DNA of 64,000 nt. Source: Eledone cirrhosa. Lineage: Eukaryota; Mollusca; Cephalopoda; Octopoda; Eledonidae. The stretch is from assembly GCA_964016885.1 (NCBI GenBank), contig OZ024757.1:17730940-17794939 (forward strand). The letters are read 5' to 3'. Under the pieces are notes generated by a model. The model was given only the letters and a program-made list of their open reading frames with translations, made no database searches and was not told where the DNA came from. Of the stretch, positions 21,923 to 32,000 are shown piece after piece; positions within the stretch are counted from its first letter, which is position 1; each line of letters starts with the position of its first letter. The position numbers were made by a program, and so were the translations under genes.

Positions 21923-21962
<40 letters not shown>

Positions 21963-22411
21963 ACACACGTGTGTACAAGCATACACAAACATAGCCATAC
22001 ACACACACATATATATACACATACATACATTCACACAAACATACAACGTACATACATACACATACATGAATGCACTCCTCTACATATTCACACACGCAAA
22101 TAAATATAAGAAAAAAAAATATAAATATATAAGAGGGTGTTAAAGTTTGCTTGAAGCATTGTGAAATGTGTAAAAATACGTATTTAAGAAAGCCACAACA
22201 ATGCAAAGGGAAATCTCGAGGTAGGAAGTGAAATATAGATAGGAAAAATAGGTGAAAGTGAAAATTGAGAGAGACAAAGATGAAAACAAAACAAAGGTAG
22301 AAGGGTTACCGTAGTAGAGATTTAATCCCAAAATTTCGGGCTCACGCCCATCAACGGGGGAAAAGTTCCAAAAGGGGGGAAACAGGCCAAGCGGAGAAAG
22401 TTGTGATGTCG

Positions 22412-22813
22412 TTAAGACAGGAAAATCCTATACTTTTCTGTGGTGCACAAAGAACAATTCTTTGTGCCCCTTTGGTACTCCCTCGAATGGTCTAATATAG
22501 ACCAATCAATAGAGTACGGGATATTACTATCCTTGAGATCCCATACCTTACTTGCGAGGGCGGTTGATGTTCGTTTATCAGAGTGCTTAAAAGAAGCGAC
22601 ATGTGAGTAAAATCTGGTTTTAAACCTGTCCTGGGTCATACCGACATATCGCTCACTCCTGGCTGGCTGGTTGTTGATAACTGGCGTTATCTTAGCCTCA
22701 TAAACGACAGATTTTGTGTTACATTTACCCTGCAATGGGCATTCATCCGGCTTCCTGCAACTGCATCCTGGATTTATCCTCGTACGGTTTGAACTGGTGA
22801 TTTTGGACTTCAT
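22412..22813 (-). CDS. Penelope-like GIY-YIG endonuclease domain, truncated
   Basis: A 133-codon minus-strand frame encodes the C-terminal part of a Penelope-like polyprotein. Order: a cysteine cluster ([15 protein letters not shown]), the GIY-equivalent VVYEAKI, the YIG-equivalent [10 protein letters not shown], the conserved arginine in [14 protein letters not shown], then [20 protein letters not shown] and the late CSLCTTEKY with the family glutamate. This domain cuts DNA for target-primed insertion. The reverse transcriptase that should precede it is missing, so the copy is dead. Confidence 0.92.
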   Translation of the reverse strand: MKSKITSSNRTRINPGCSCRKPDECPLQGKCNTKSVVYEAKITPVINNQPARSERYVGMTQDRFKTRFYSHVASFKHSDKRTSTALASKVWDLKDSNIPYSIDWSILDHSREYQRGTKNCSLCTTEKYRIFLS

Positions 22814-22879
22814 GGATGGGCAACAGCGGTTTTACGGAAAAAATTTCTTATTTACCTACTCCCCCCCCCCCCCCCCCCC

Positions 22880-23075
22880 CTAAAACTAACCATAATAACA
22901 GGAAAAGGAAGATTATTTGGTTCACACACCCCTTCTCTCTAACTGTCAAAACTAATGTAGGAAGGAAATTCCTTGAACTATTAGACAAACATTTTCCTCC
23001 TATTCATAGATATTATAAGATTTTTAATAGGAATGTAGTTAAGATCAGCTACTCTTGTTGCCCATGAAGTCCAAA
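22880..23075 (+). pseudogene. Penelope-like RT/GIY linker fragment
   Basis: Plus-strand frame [20 protein letters not shown] then [20 protein letters not shown] and [15 protein letters not shown]. This matches the linker that joins RT to GIY-YIG in Penelope-like elements. A small deletion after SYSCCP shifts the frame into MKSKIL, which is the start of the segment preserved on the minus copy. It follows a long poly-C run (22861-22880). Confidence 0.82.
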
Positions 23076-23367
23076 ATCTTGAGAGCCACTTCCGCTTGCC
23101 TTAACTCAAAGACTGAGATCTTCAGATGCTGTCCTCATCTGAAATCGCATCTGATCTGTAACTGGATTGACACTCCTATGAGAAATCAACCGCCTTGAAC
23201 TCCTTCTCTGCTCTTTACTTTTGCTACGGTTTTTATTTTGCTGACTCTACCTTCTGTACTCTTGTATATTTAAAAAAAATTTTTCTCCCTTACCTCCCCT
23301 TATATTTTACCTTCTCTTATGCCTCCCCCCCCCCATATATTCTTTTTGTTTTGCCCTTCACATACCT

Positions 23368-23398
23368 ATGTGTATGTGTATGTATTTTTGTGTGTATA

Positions 23399-23429
<31 letters not shown>

Positions 23430-23750
23430 GTACATATGTATGTATATATGTATGTATATATTTGTGTATATATATATATATATATGTGTGTGTGCGTGTG
23501 TGTATATAATTGTATATTTGTGTGTGTATATGTATGTATATGTGGATAAACCAGGCTTTTTTTCATTCTGAAGATTGAAGGAAACTTTTTTTGCTTTTAA
23601 GAAACCTCTGGTGAATGGATTAATTGCCTTGTGTTGCTTTATTACTTTACTACTATATATACGTTTATGTAAGGTTCATTTGTCTTATCTAATACTGAGC
23701 TTTACACATACACACATGTATATGTGTGTGTGTATGTGTACGTGTATGTG

Positions 23751-23792
<42 letters not shown>

Positions 23793-24004
23793 TATGTGTG
23801 TGTATATATGTATGTATATGTGTGCGTGTGTATTTATTTATTTTATGTATGTGTGGGTGTGTGTGTGTTTGCATTTGGTTGTGCGTGCTTTTGATATATA
23901 CGTATATGCATGTGTATAATTGTTTAGCTATGTATGTATATGTGTGTTTACGTATTTATATGTGTGTGTGTGTGTGTGCGTTTATACTTTTATATTTTTG
24001 TATG

Positions 24005-24039
<35 letters not shown>

Positions 24040-24560
24040 ATATAATTACATATACATGTGTGTGTTTATATTATATACGTGTGCGTGTTTGTGTATGTAT
24101 GTGTATGTACGTGTTTATGTATTTGTATATGTATATTTATGTGTGAGAGTGTGTGTATGTGTTTACTATTTCGTACGTATGTATATGTGCTTTTGTGTGT
24201 ATTACTTACCACGCATGTCTGCCCTGTTAGCTGGGGCATGTATCGCTGTCAAAAATTTGTTAATATATATTTATATATTTTTTTCTTATATTTATTTGCG
24301 TGTGTGAATATGTAGAGGAGTGCATTCATGTATGTGTATGTATGTACGTTGTATGTTTGTGTGAATGTATGTATGTGTATATATATGTGTGTGTGTGTGT
24401 ATGTGTGTATATATATATATATATATGTATGTATATGTATATATATATGTACATGTATATATATGTGTGTGTGTATGTGTGTGTGTGTGTGTGTGTGTAT
24501 GTGTGTGTATGTGTATATGTGTGTATATATGTGTATGTGTGTGTAGGTGTACTTTTTTAA
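23368..24560. repeat. TG/TATG microsatellite tracts
   Basis: Alternating TGTGTA and TATATG runs (23368-23545, 23705-24200, 24300-24560) inside the Penelope right half. Open frames here are repeat artefacts. Confidence 0.9.
23561..23620 (+). ncRNA. hammerhead-like motif 2c, cleavage position G
   Basis: TTTCATT, CTGAAGA, mutated stem II, GAA, ACC-TCT-GGT, then G where the consensus needs A, C or U, then AATGGAT. Probably inactive. Confidence 0.55.
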
Positions 24561-24774
24561 TATATATATATGTGTATATGTATATATGTATGCGTACATT
24601 TATATATATGTATATATGTATGTGTGTGTAAGTATGCTTTTGGGTTTTTTTGTGTGTGTGTTTGCATGTGTAGTTTTATTTTATTTTTCCTTTCCTTCTC
24701 CCTTTTCCAGCCTCACTTTCATATAGATTGCATTTTTGTTTTTAGAATCCATATTCAATAAACAAACCAGGATT

Positions 24775-24834
24775 TTTCATTCTGAGGATTGAAAGCAAAA
24801 CCTTTTGCTTTTAAGAAACCACTGGTAAATGGAA
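24775..24834 (+). ncRNA. hammerhead-ribozyme-like motif 2b (Penelope arm)
   Basis: Stem I TTTCATT (24775-24781), CTGAGGA, 12-bp stem II with CC loop, GAA (24815-24817), stem III ACC/GGT, A (24827), stem I AATGGAA. It is the inverted counterpart of 21559-21618. Confidence 0.8.
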
Positions 24835-25164
24835 TAATTGCCTTATGTTGTTTATTACATAATAATTATAATACATATATATATATATATTATTTATTTA
24901 TTGATATATATGTATGTGTATATATATATATATACGTATACATACATACTTACATTTAAGTAACTGCCGTACTAAGAGTGAGAAATGAAATTTTGTTTCA
25001 TTCTATTCCATTTATATATATATATATATATATATATGCAAAAGTTCTATTTAAAATTGTTGGGATACAAGTAAATATTTTATAACTGATATAAAGCACT
25101 CGACAAGTTTTTGGAGTAGATATACGATATTAATAAATGGAAACTATATTTATAAAACCATATT

Positions 25165-25229
25165 TATTTCATTATACATATTTCAGGAATACCAAATTAA
25201 AATATGGTATGCCTTCATCAGACAAAATA
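25165..25229 (-). ncRNA. hammerhead-ribozyme-like motif 3a
   Basis: Minus strand: stem I TATTTTGT, CTGATGA, stem II AGG-ATACCA/TGGTAT-CCT, GAA, stem III ATA-TG-TAT, A, stem I ATGAAATA (8 bp with two wobbles). Confidence 0.8.
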
Positions 25230-25491
25230 CAATATATAAACAGTTTATCTCTTTCTTTTCTACATACATTTCTCTCTCTCTCTCCGATATTTCTCCATGT
25301 TTTCTTTCTCTCTCTCTCCTTCTTTCTCTCTCTGTTTTTTTCTCTTTCTTTCTCTCCGTCTTTTTCTAATTGTGCTTAACACTATAACTAATAAAATAAT
25401 ATAAACATTTCACTATCCAGACAGCTTCCAAAAATAATGGTTGCATTTAATAGGGTACGTCAAAATTATTTATAAAACTGTTTATATATTG

Positions 25492-25556
25492 TATTTTGTC
25501 TGATGAAGGCATACCATATTTTAATTTGGTATCCCTGAAATATGTATAATGAAATA
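25492..25556 (+). ncRNA. hammerhead-ribozyme-like motif 3b
   Basis: Stem I TATTTTGT (25492-25499), CTGATGA, stem II of about 10 bp, GAA (25537-25539), stem III ATA/TAT with TG loop, A (25548), stem I ATGAAATA (25549-25556). Confidence 0.82.
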
Positions 25557-25592
25557 AATATGGTTTTATAAATATAGTTTCCATTTATTAAT

Positions 25593-25600
<8 letters not shown>

Positions 25601-25660
<60 letters not shown>

Positions 25661-25690
25661 CATATATACATAAATAATATATATATATAT
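25601..25690. repeat. TA microsatellite
   Basis: (TA)n of about 60 bp with imperfect ends. Confidence 0.9.
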
Positions 25691-25849
25691 AATAAAACGT
25701 TTCGCTATTGATCAGCTCAAGATTCAATCTGTAATCAATGGCTCGTCGGACGATTACTATCACAGAGGTCAGACGAGCCATTGATTTAATATACTACACT
25801 CTATTTAGCTCTACACCTCGATACTGTACAAGTACATTTATAACATAAC

Positions 25850-25993
25850 AGGTAGACATATGTGTGTATATATATATATATACTACAGTAGGTAGACATG
25901 TATATGTGTATATATACCTCAGTAGGTAGACATATATGTGTATATATATCTCAGTAGGTAGACATATGTGTATATATATCTCAGTAGGTAGAC

Positions 25994-26024
<31 letters not shown>

Positions 26025-26172
26025 CTACAGTAGGTAGACATATATGTGTATATATACCTCAGTAGGTAGACATATATGTGTATATATATCTCAGTAGGTA
26101 GACATATATGTGTATATATATATTACAGTAGGTAGACATATATGTGTATATATATATTACAGTAGGTAGACA

Positions 26173-26239
<67 letters not shown>

Positions 26240-26260
26240 TACAGTATACATATATATGTG
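25850..26260. repeat. CAGTAGGTAGACATATATGTG minisatellite
   Basis: About ten units of CAGTAGGTAGACATATATGT plus variable TATA stretches. Confidence 0.92.
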
Positions 26261-26274
26261 TGTATATACCACAG

Positions 26275-28210
26275 TAAATAGGAGCCCTTTATGATAGCTG
26301 GGTTTGTATCAAAAGTGTTAAATAGGAGCCCTTTAAAATAGTTGGGTTGGTATCAAAAGGGTTCAATAAAAGCCCTTTAAAATAGTTGGGTTGGTATCAA
26401 AAGTGTTAAATAGGAGCCCTTTAAAATAGTTGGGTTGGTATCAAAAGGGTTCAATAAAAGCCCTTTAAAATAGTTGGGTTGGTATCAAAAGTGTTAAATA
26501 GGAGCCCTTTAAAATAGTTGGGTTGGTATCAAAAGTGTTAAATAGGAGCCCTTTAAAATAGTTGCATTGGTATCAAAAGGGTTCAACAAAAGCCCTTTAA
26601 AATAGCTGGGTTGGTATCAAAAGGGTTCAATAAAAGCCCTTTAAAATAGTTGGGTTGGTATCAAAAGGGTTCAATAAAAGCCTTTTAAAATAGTTGGGTT
26701 GGTATCAAAAGGGTTCAATAAAAGCCCTTTAAAATAGTTGGGTTGGTATCAAAAGGGTTCAATAAAAGCCCTTTAAAATAGTTGGGTTGGTATCAAAAGG
26801 GTTCAATAAAAGCCTTTTAAAATAGTTGGGTTGGTATCAAAAGGGTTCAATAAAAGCCCTTTAAAATAGTTGGGTTGGTATCAAAAGGGTTCAATAAAAG
26901 CCGTTTAAAATAGTTGGGTTGGTATCAAAAGGGTTCAATAAAAGCCCTTTAAAATAGTTGGGTTGGTATCAAAAGGGTTCAATAAAAGCCCTTTAAAATA
27001 GTTGGGTTGGTATCAAAAGGGTTCAATAAAAGCCGTTTAAAATAGTTGGGTTGGTATCAAAAGGGTTCAATAAAAGCCCTTTAAAATAGTTGGGTTGGTA
27101 TCAAAAGGGTTCAATAAAAGCCCTTTAAAATAGTTGGGTTGGTATCAAAAGGGTTCAATAAAAGCCTTTTAAAATAGTTGGGTTGGTATCAAAAGGGTTC
27201 AATAAAAGCCCTTTAAAATAGTTGGGTTGGTATCAAAAGGGTTCAATAAAAGCCCTTTAAAATAGTTGGGTTGGTATCAAAAGGGTTCAATAAAAGCCCT
27301 TTAAAATAGTTGGGTTGGTATCAAAAGGGTTCAATAAAAGCCCTTTAAAATAGTTGGGTTGGTATCAAAAGGGTTCAATAAAAGCCTTTTAAAATAGTTG
27401 GGTTGGTATCAAAAGGGTTCAATAAAAGCCCTTTAAAATAGTTGGGTTGGTATCAAAAGGGTTCAATAAAAGCCCTTTAAAATAGTTGGGTTGGTATCAA
27501 AAGGGTTCAATAAAAGCCCTTTAAAATAGTTGGGTTGGTATCAAAAGGGTTCAATAAAAGCCCTTTAAAATAGTTGGGTTGGTATCAAAAGGGTTCAATA
27601 AAAGCCCTTTAAAATAGTTGGGTTGGTATCAAAAGGGTTCAATAAAAGCCCTTTAAAATAGTTGGGTTGGTATCAAAAGGGTTCAATAAAAGTCGTTTAA
27701 AATAGTTGGGTTGGTATCAAAAGGGTTCAATAAAAGCCCTTTAAAATAGTTGGGTTGGTATCAAAAGGGTTCAATAAAAGCCTTTTAAAATAGTTGGGTT
27801 GGTATCAAAAGGGTTCAATAAAAGCCCTTTAAAATAGTTGGGTTGGTATCAAAAGGGTTCAATAAAAGCCCTTTAAAATAGTTGGGTTGGTATCAAAAGG
27901 GTTCAATAAAAGTCTTTTAAAATAGTTGGGTTGGTATCAAAAGGGTTCAATAAAAGCCGTTTAAAATAGTTGGGTTGGTATCAAAAGAGTTCAATAAAAG
28001 CCCTTTAAAATAGTTGGGTTGGTATCAAAAGGGTTCAATAAAAGCCGTTTAAAATAGTTGGGTTGGTATCAAAAGGGTTCAATAAAAGCCGTTTAAAATA
28101 GTTGGGTTGGTATCAAAAGGGTTCAATAAAAGCCCTTTAAAATAGTTGGGTTGGTATCAAAAGGGTTCAATAGGAGCCCTTTAAAATAGCTGGGTTGGTA
28201 TCAAAAGGAG
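26275..28210. repeat. 44-bp satellite, about 44 units, with AATAAA in each core unit
   Basis: Unit CCCTTTAAAATAGTTGGGTT + GGTATCAAAAGGGTTCAATA + AAAG. Interior units are nearly identical. Edge units (first eight or so, and the last one) carry AATAGG in place of AATAAA. The array ends 79 nt before exon g of the KCNQ1-like gene. Confidence 0.97.
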
Positions 28211-28288
28211 TAGATTTGTTATTGATTTGACTCAAAAATCTTTTCATTTAATATTTTCCTATGTTTTTTGTTTTATTTTTCCCTGAAG

Positions 28289-28429
28289 ATGACACAAATA
28301 GACCAGAAGTTAGACACTGTAGTTGACATGTTGAGAAACTTGCTGAAGCATGTAACGAATGAAAGAGAATGCAAACCCTGGCATTACTCTTCTTCACAAG
28401 ACAATGAAGAACAAGCTGAGAAAGTCTGA
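28289..28429 (+). CDS. KCNQ1-like: KCNQ1-like K+ channel, terminal exon g (helix D, stop)
   Basis: Terminal coding exon, 46 residues plus TGA, acceptor TTTTTCCCTGAAG, phase 0. It begins MTQIDQKLDTVVDMLRNLLK, the helix D tetramerisation coiled coil; KCNQ1 has VTQLDQRLALITDMLHQLL here. Hydrophobic residues fall at heptad spacing. The tail HVTNERECKPWHYSSSQDNE to the stop is short, so the protein lacks the longer proline-rich tail of vertebrate KCNQ1. The internal methionine is not a start: the frame is joined to exon f. The intron just upstream is a 44-bp tandem array, and the 3' UTR soon runs into CCA/ACA repeats. Confidence 0.95.
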   Translation: MTQIDQKLDTVVDMLRNLLKHVTNERECKPWHYSSSQDNEEQAEKV

Positions 28430-28524
28430 AGAATTTATCAACAAACCTTCTAGATTGAAGTAGATAACAACACAAACAAAATCAAGGACATCATTATCCT
28501 CAAGGCCTCTTCATCACCATTAAC

Positions 28525-28530
28525 AATAAA
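28525..28530 (+). promoter_or_regulatory. candidate poly(A) signal of the KCNQ1-like gene
   Basis: A single AATAAA lies 96 nt downstream of the KCNQ1-like stop codon, in otherwise unique 3' UTR, just before the CCA/ACA-rich array. Position and strand fit a polyadenylation signal. No transcript evidence is available, and no clear GU-rich element follows. Confidence 0.45.
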
Positions 28531-28539
28531 AACACCCAC

Positions 28540-29035
28540 ACCAGCAGCAACAACAACAACAACACCACCACCACCACCACACCAACAACACCAACAAAAC
28601 CATCACCACTACCACCACCACCAACAACACCAGCACCACCACTACCACCACCACAACACCTCCAAAACACCACCACCACCAACGACAACAACACCAGCAC
28701 CACCACCACACCAACAAAACCATCACCACCACCACCAACAACACCAGCACCACCACTACCACCACCACCACCCCTCCAAAACACCACCACCACCAACGAC
28801 AACAACAACACCAGCACCACCACCACCACCACCACCACATCAACAACACCAACAAAACCATCACCACCACCACCAACAACAACGATAACAACAACACCAG
28901 CAACACCACCACCACCACCACCAACAACAACAACGACATCAACACCACCAGCACAACCAACAACAACACCACCATCACCTCCAAAAACACGACCAACACC
29001 ACTACCACCACCACCACCAACAACAACAACATGAA
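28540..29035. repeat. CCA/ACA-rich trinucleotide array
   Basis: CACCACCACCAACAACAAC-type degenerate array. It starts in the KCNQ1-like 3' UTR and runs up to the 33-bp satellite. Confidence 0.95.
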
Positions 29036-29055
29036 CCTGAAAAACCTTTGCAGAT

Positions 29056-32000
29056 TTTTGATATATGTATGTCATAGCTGGAGTGGAGTTGAGGATGATG
29101 TATGTCATAGCTAGAGTGGAGTTGAGGGTGTGGAGTGTCACAGCTGGAGTGGAGTTGAGGGTGATGTATGTCATAGCTAGAGTAGAGTTGACGGTGATGT
29201 ATGTCATAGCTGGAGTGGAGTTGAGGGTGATGTATGTCATAGCTAGAGTAGAGTTGAGGGTGATGTATGTCATAGCTGGAGTGGAGTTGAGGGTGATGTA
29301 TGTCATAGCTGGAGTGGAGTTGAGGGTGATGTATGTCATAGCTGGAGTGGAGTTGAAGGTGATGTATGTCATAGCTGGAGTGGAGTTAAGGGTGTGGAGT
29401 GTCAGATGGAGTGCAGTTGAGGGTGTGGAGTGTCATATCTGGAGTGGAGTTGAGGGTGTGGAGTGTCATAGATGGAGTGCAGTTGAGGGTGTGGAGTGTC
29501 GTAGTTAGAGTGGAGTTGAGGGTGATGTATGTCATAGCAGGAATGGAGTTGACGGTGTGGAGTGTCATAGCTAGAGTGGAGTTGAGGGTGATGTATGTCA
29601 TAGCTGGAGTGGAGTTGAGGGTGATGTATGTCATAGCTGGAGTGAAATTGAGGGTGATGTATGTCGTAGCTGGAGTGGAGTTGAGGGTGTGGTGTGTCAT
29701 AGCTAGAGTGGAGTTGAGGGTGATGTATGTCATAGCTGGAGTGGAGTTGAGGGTGATGTATGTCATAGCTGGAGTGGAGTTGAAGGTGATGTATGTCATA
29801 GCTGGAGTGGAGTTGAGGGTGATGTATGTCATAGCTGGAGTGGAGTTGAGGGTGATGTATGTCATAGCTAGAGTAGAGTTGAGGGTGATGTATGTCATAG
29901 CTGGAGTGGAATTGAGGGTGATGTATGTTATAGCTGGAGTGGAGTTGAAGGTATGGAGTGTCATAGCTAGAGTGGAGTTGAGGGTGTGGAGTGTCATAGC
30001 TGGAGTGGAGTTGAGGGTATGGAGTGTCATAGATGGAGTGCAGTTGAGGGTGTGGAGTGTCGTAGTTAGAGTGGAGTTGAGGGTGATGTATGTCATAGCG
30101 GGAATGGAGTTTAGGGTGATGTATGTCATAGCTGGAGTAGAGTTGAGGGTGATGTATGTCATAGCTAGAGTGGAGTTGAAAGTGTGGAGTGTCAGCTGGA
30201 GTGGAGTTGAGGGTGATGTATGTAATAGCTGGAGTGGAGTTAAGGCGCGATGTATGTCATAGCTAGAGTGGAGTTGAGGGTGTGGAGTGTCATAGCTGGA
30301 GTGGAGTTGAGGGTGATGTATGTCATAGCTGGAGTGGAGTTGAGGGTGATGTATGTCATAGCTGGAGTGGAGTTGAGGGTGTGGAGTGTCATAGCTGGAG
30401 TGGAGTTGAGGATGATGTATGTCATAGCCAGAGTAGAGTTGAGGGTGTGGAGTGTCATAGCCGGAGTGGAGTTGAGGGTGATGTATGTCATAGCTAGAGT
30501 GGAGTTGAGGGTGATGTATGTTATAGCTGGAGTGGAGTTGAGGGTGATGTATGTCATAGCTAGAGTGGAGTTTAGGGTGATGTATGTCATAGCTAGAGTG
30601 GAGTTGAAAGTGTGGAGTGTCATAGCTGGAGTGGAGTTGAGGGTGATGTCATAGCTGGAGTGGAGTTGAGGGTGTGGATTGTCATAGCTAGAGTGGAGTT
30701 GAAAGTGTGGAGTGTCATAGCTGGAGTGGAGTTGAGGGTGATGTATGTCATAGCTGGAGTGGAGTTGAGGGTGATGTATGTCATAGCTAGAGTCGAGTTG
30801 AGGGTGATGTATGTTATAGCTGGAGTGGAGTTGAGGGTGATGTATGTCATAGCTAGAGTGGAGTTTAGGGTGATGTATGTCATAGCTAGAGTGGAGTTGA
30901 AAGTGTGAAGTGTCATAGCTGGAGTGGAGTTGAGGATGATGTATGTCATAGCTGGAGTGGAGTTGAGGGTGATGTATGTCATAGCTAAAGTGGAGTTGAG
31001 AGTGTTGAGTGTCATAGCTGGAGTGGAGTTGAGGATGATGTATGTCATAGCTGGAGTGGAGTTGAGGGTGTGGAGTGTCATAGCTGGAGTGGAGTTGAGG
31101 ATGATGTATGTCATAGCTAGAGTGGAGTTGAGGGTGTGGAGTGTCATAGCTAGAGTGGGGTTAGGGTGTGAAGTGTCATAGCTGGAGTGGAGTTGAGGGT
31201 GTGGAGGGTGTGGAGTGTCATAGATGGAGTGCAGTTGAGAGTGTGGAGTGTCATAGCTAGAATGGAGTTGAGGGTGATGTATGTTATAGCTGGAGTGGAG
31301 TTGAGGGTGATGTATGCCATAGCTAGATTGGAGATGAGGGTGATGTATGTCATAGCTGGAGTGGAGTTGAGAGTGTGGAGCGTCACAGCTGGAGTGGAGT
31401 TGAGGGTGTGAAGTGTCATAGCTGGAGTGGAGTTGAGGGTGTGGAGTATCATAGATGGAGTGCAGTTGAGGGTGTGGAGTGTCGTAGTTAGAGTTGAGTT
31501 GACGGTGATGTATGTCATAGTGGGAATGGAGTTTAGGGTGATGTATGTCATAACTAAAGTGGAGTTGAAAGTGTGGAGTGTCATAGCTAGAGTGGAGTTG
31601 AGGGTGTACAGTGTTGTAGCTAGAGTGGAGTTGAGGGTGTGGAGTGTCGTAGCTAGAGTAGAGTTGTGGGTATTGTATGTCATAGCTGGAGTGGTGTTGA
31701 GGGTTATGTATGTCATAGCTAGAGTAGAGTTGAGGGTGATGTATGTCATAGCTAGAGTGGAGTTGAAAGTGTGGAGTGTCATAGCTGGAGTGGAGTTGAG
31801 GGTGATGTATGTAATAGCTGGAGTGGAGTTGAGGGTGTGGAGTGTCATAGCTGGAGTGGAGTTGAGGATGATGTATGTCATAGCTAGAGTGGAGTTGAGG
31901 GTGTGGAGTGTCATAGCTAGAGTGGGGTTAGGGTGATGTATGTCATAGCTGGAGTGGAGTTGAGGGTGTGGAATGTCATAGCTGGAGTGAGTGGAGTTGA

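Larger units (their letters stand above)
21527..24867. mobile_element. head-to-head Penelope-like element pair
   Basis: Two 5'-truncated Penelope-like copies meet near 22810-22870 and read outwards. The minus copy encodes the zinc-knuckle/GIY-YIG endonuclease. The plus copy encodes only the RT-to-GIY linker. Outer arms (21527-22130 and 24262-24867) are inverted repeats of about 600 bp, rich in TA/CA, each ending in a hammerhead motif and TTTATTACATAATAATTA. The right half has a second, direct hammerhead copy at 23561, as expected for tandem terminal repeats of Penelope elements. Confidence 0.85.
25040..25600. mobile_element. foldback of two outward-reading hammerhead repeats (locus 3)
   Basis: Inverted arms (about 25125-25246 and 25479-25600) contain TTAATAAATGGAAACTATA, a hammerhead each, and a CT-rich unique core of about 230 bp. 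The left flank (ATAACTGATATAAAGCACTC) also occurs at 43325-43350. Confidence 0.82.

Noticed and set aside
22320..22362. Hammerhead in the minus-strand TTGATGGGCGTGAGCCCGAAA word after the GIY-YIG frame
   Set aside because: The first core base is wrong, the A after GATG is missing and no stem I could be formed; at best a decayed relic.
25690..25800. Hammerhead-like GAGCTGATCAATAGCGAAACG on the minus strand
   Set aside because: The core reads CTGATCA rather than CTGANGA and stem II is almost absent.
26275..28210. CRISPR-like repeat array
   Set aside because: Head-to-tail satellite with no spacers, and a eukaryotic context. The same holds for the 22-, 28-, 33- and 34-bp arrays.
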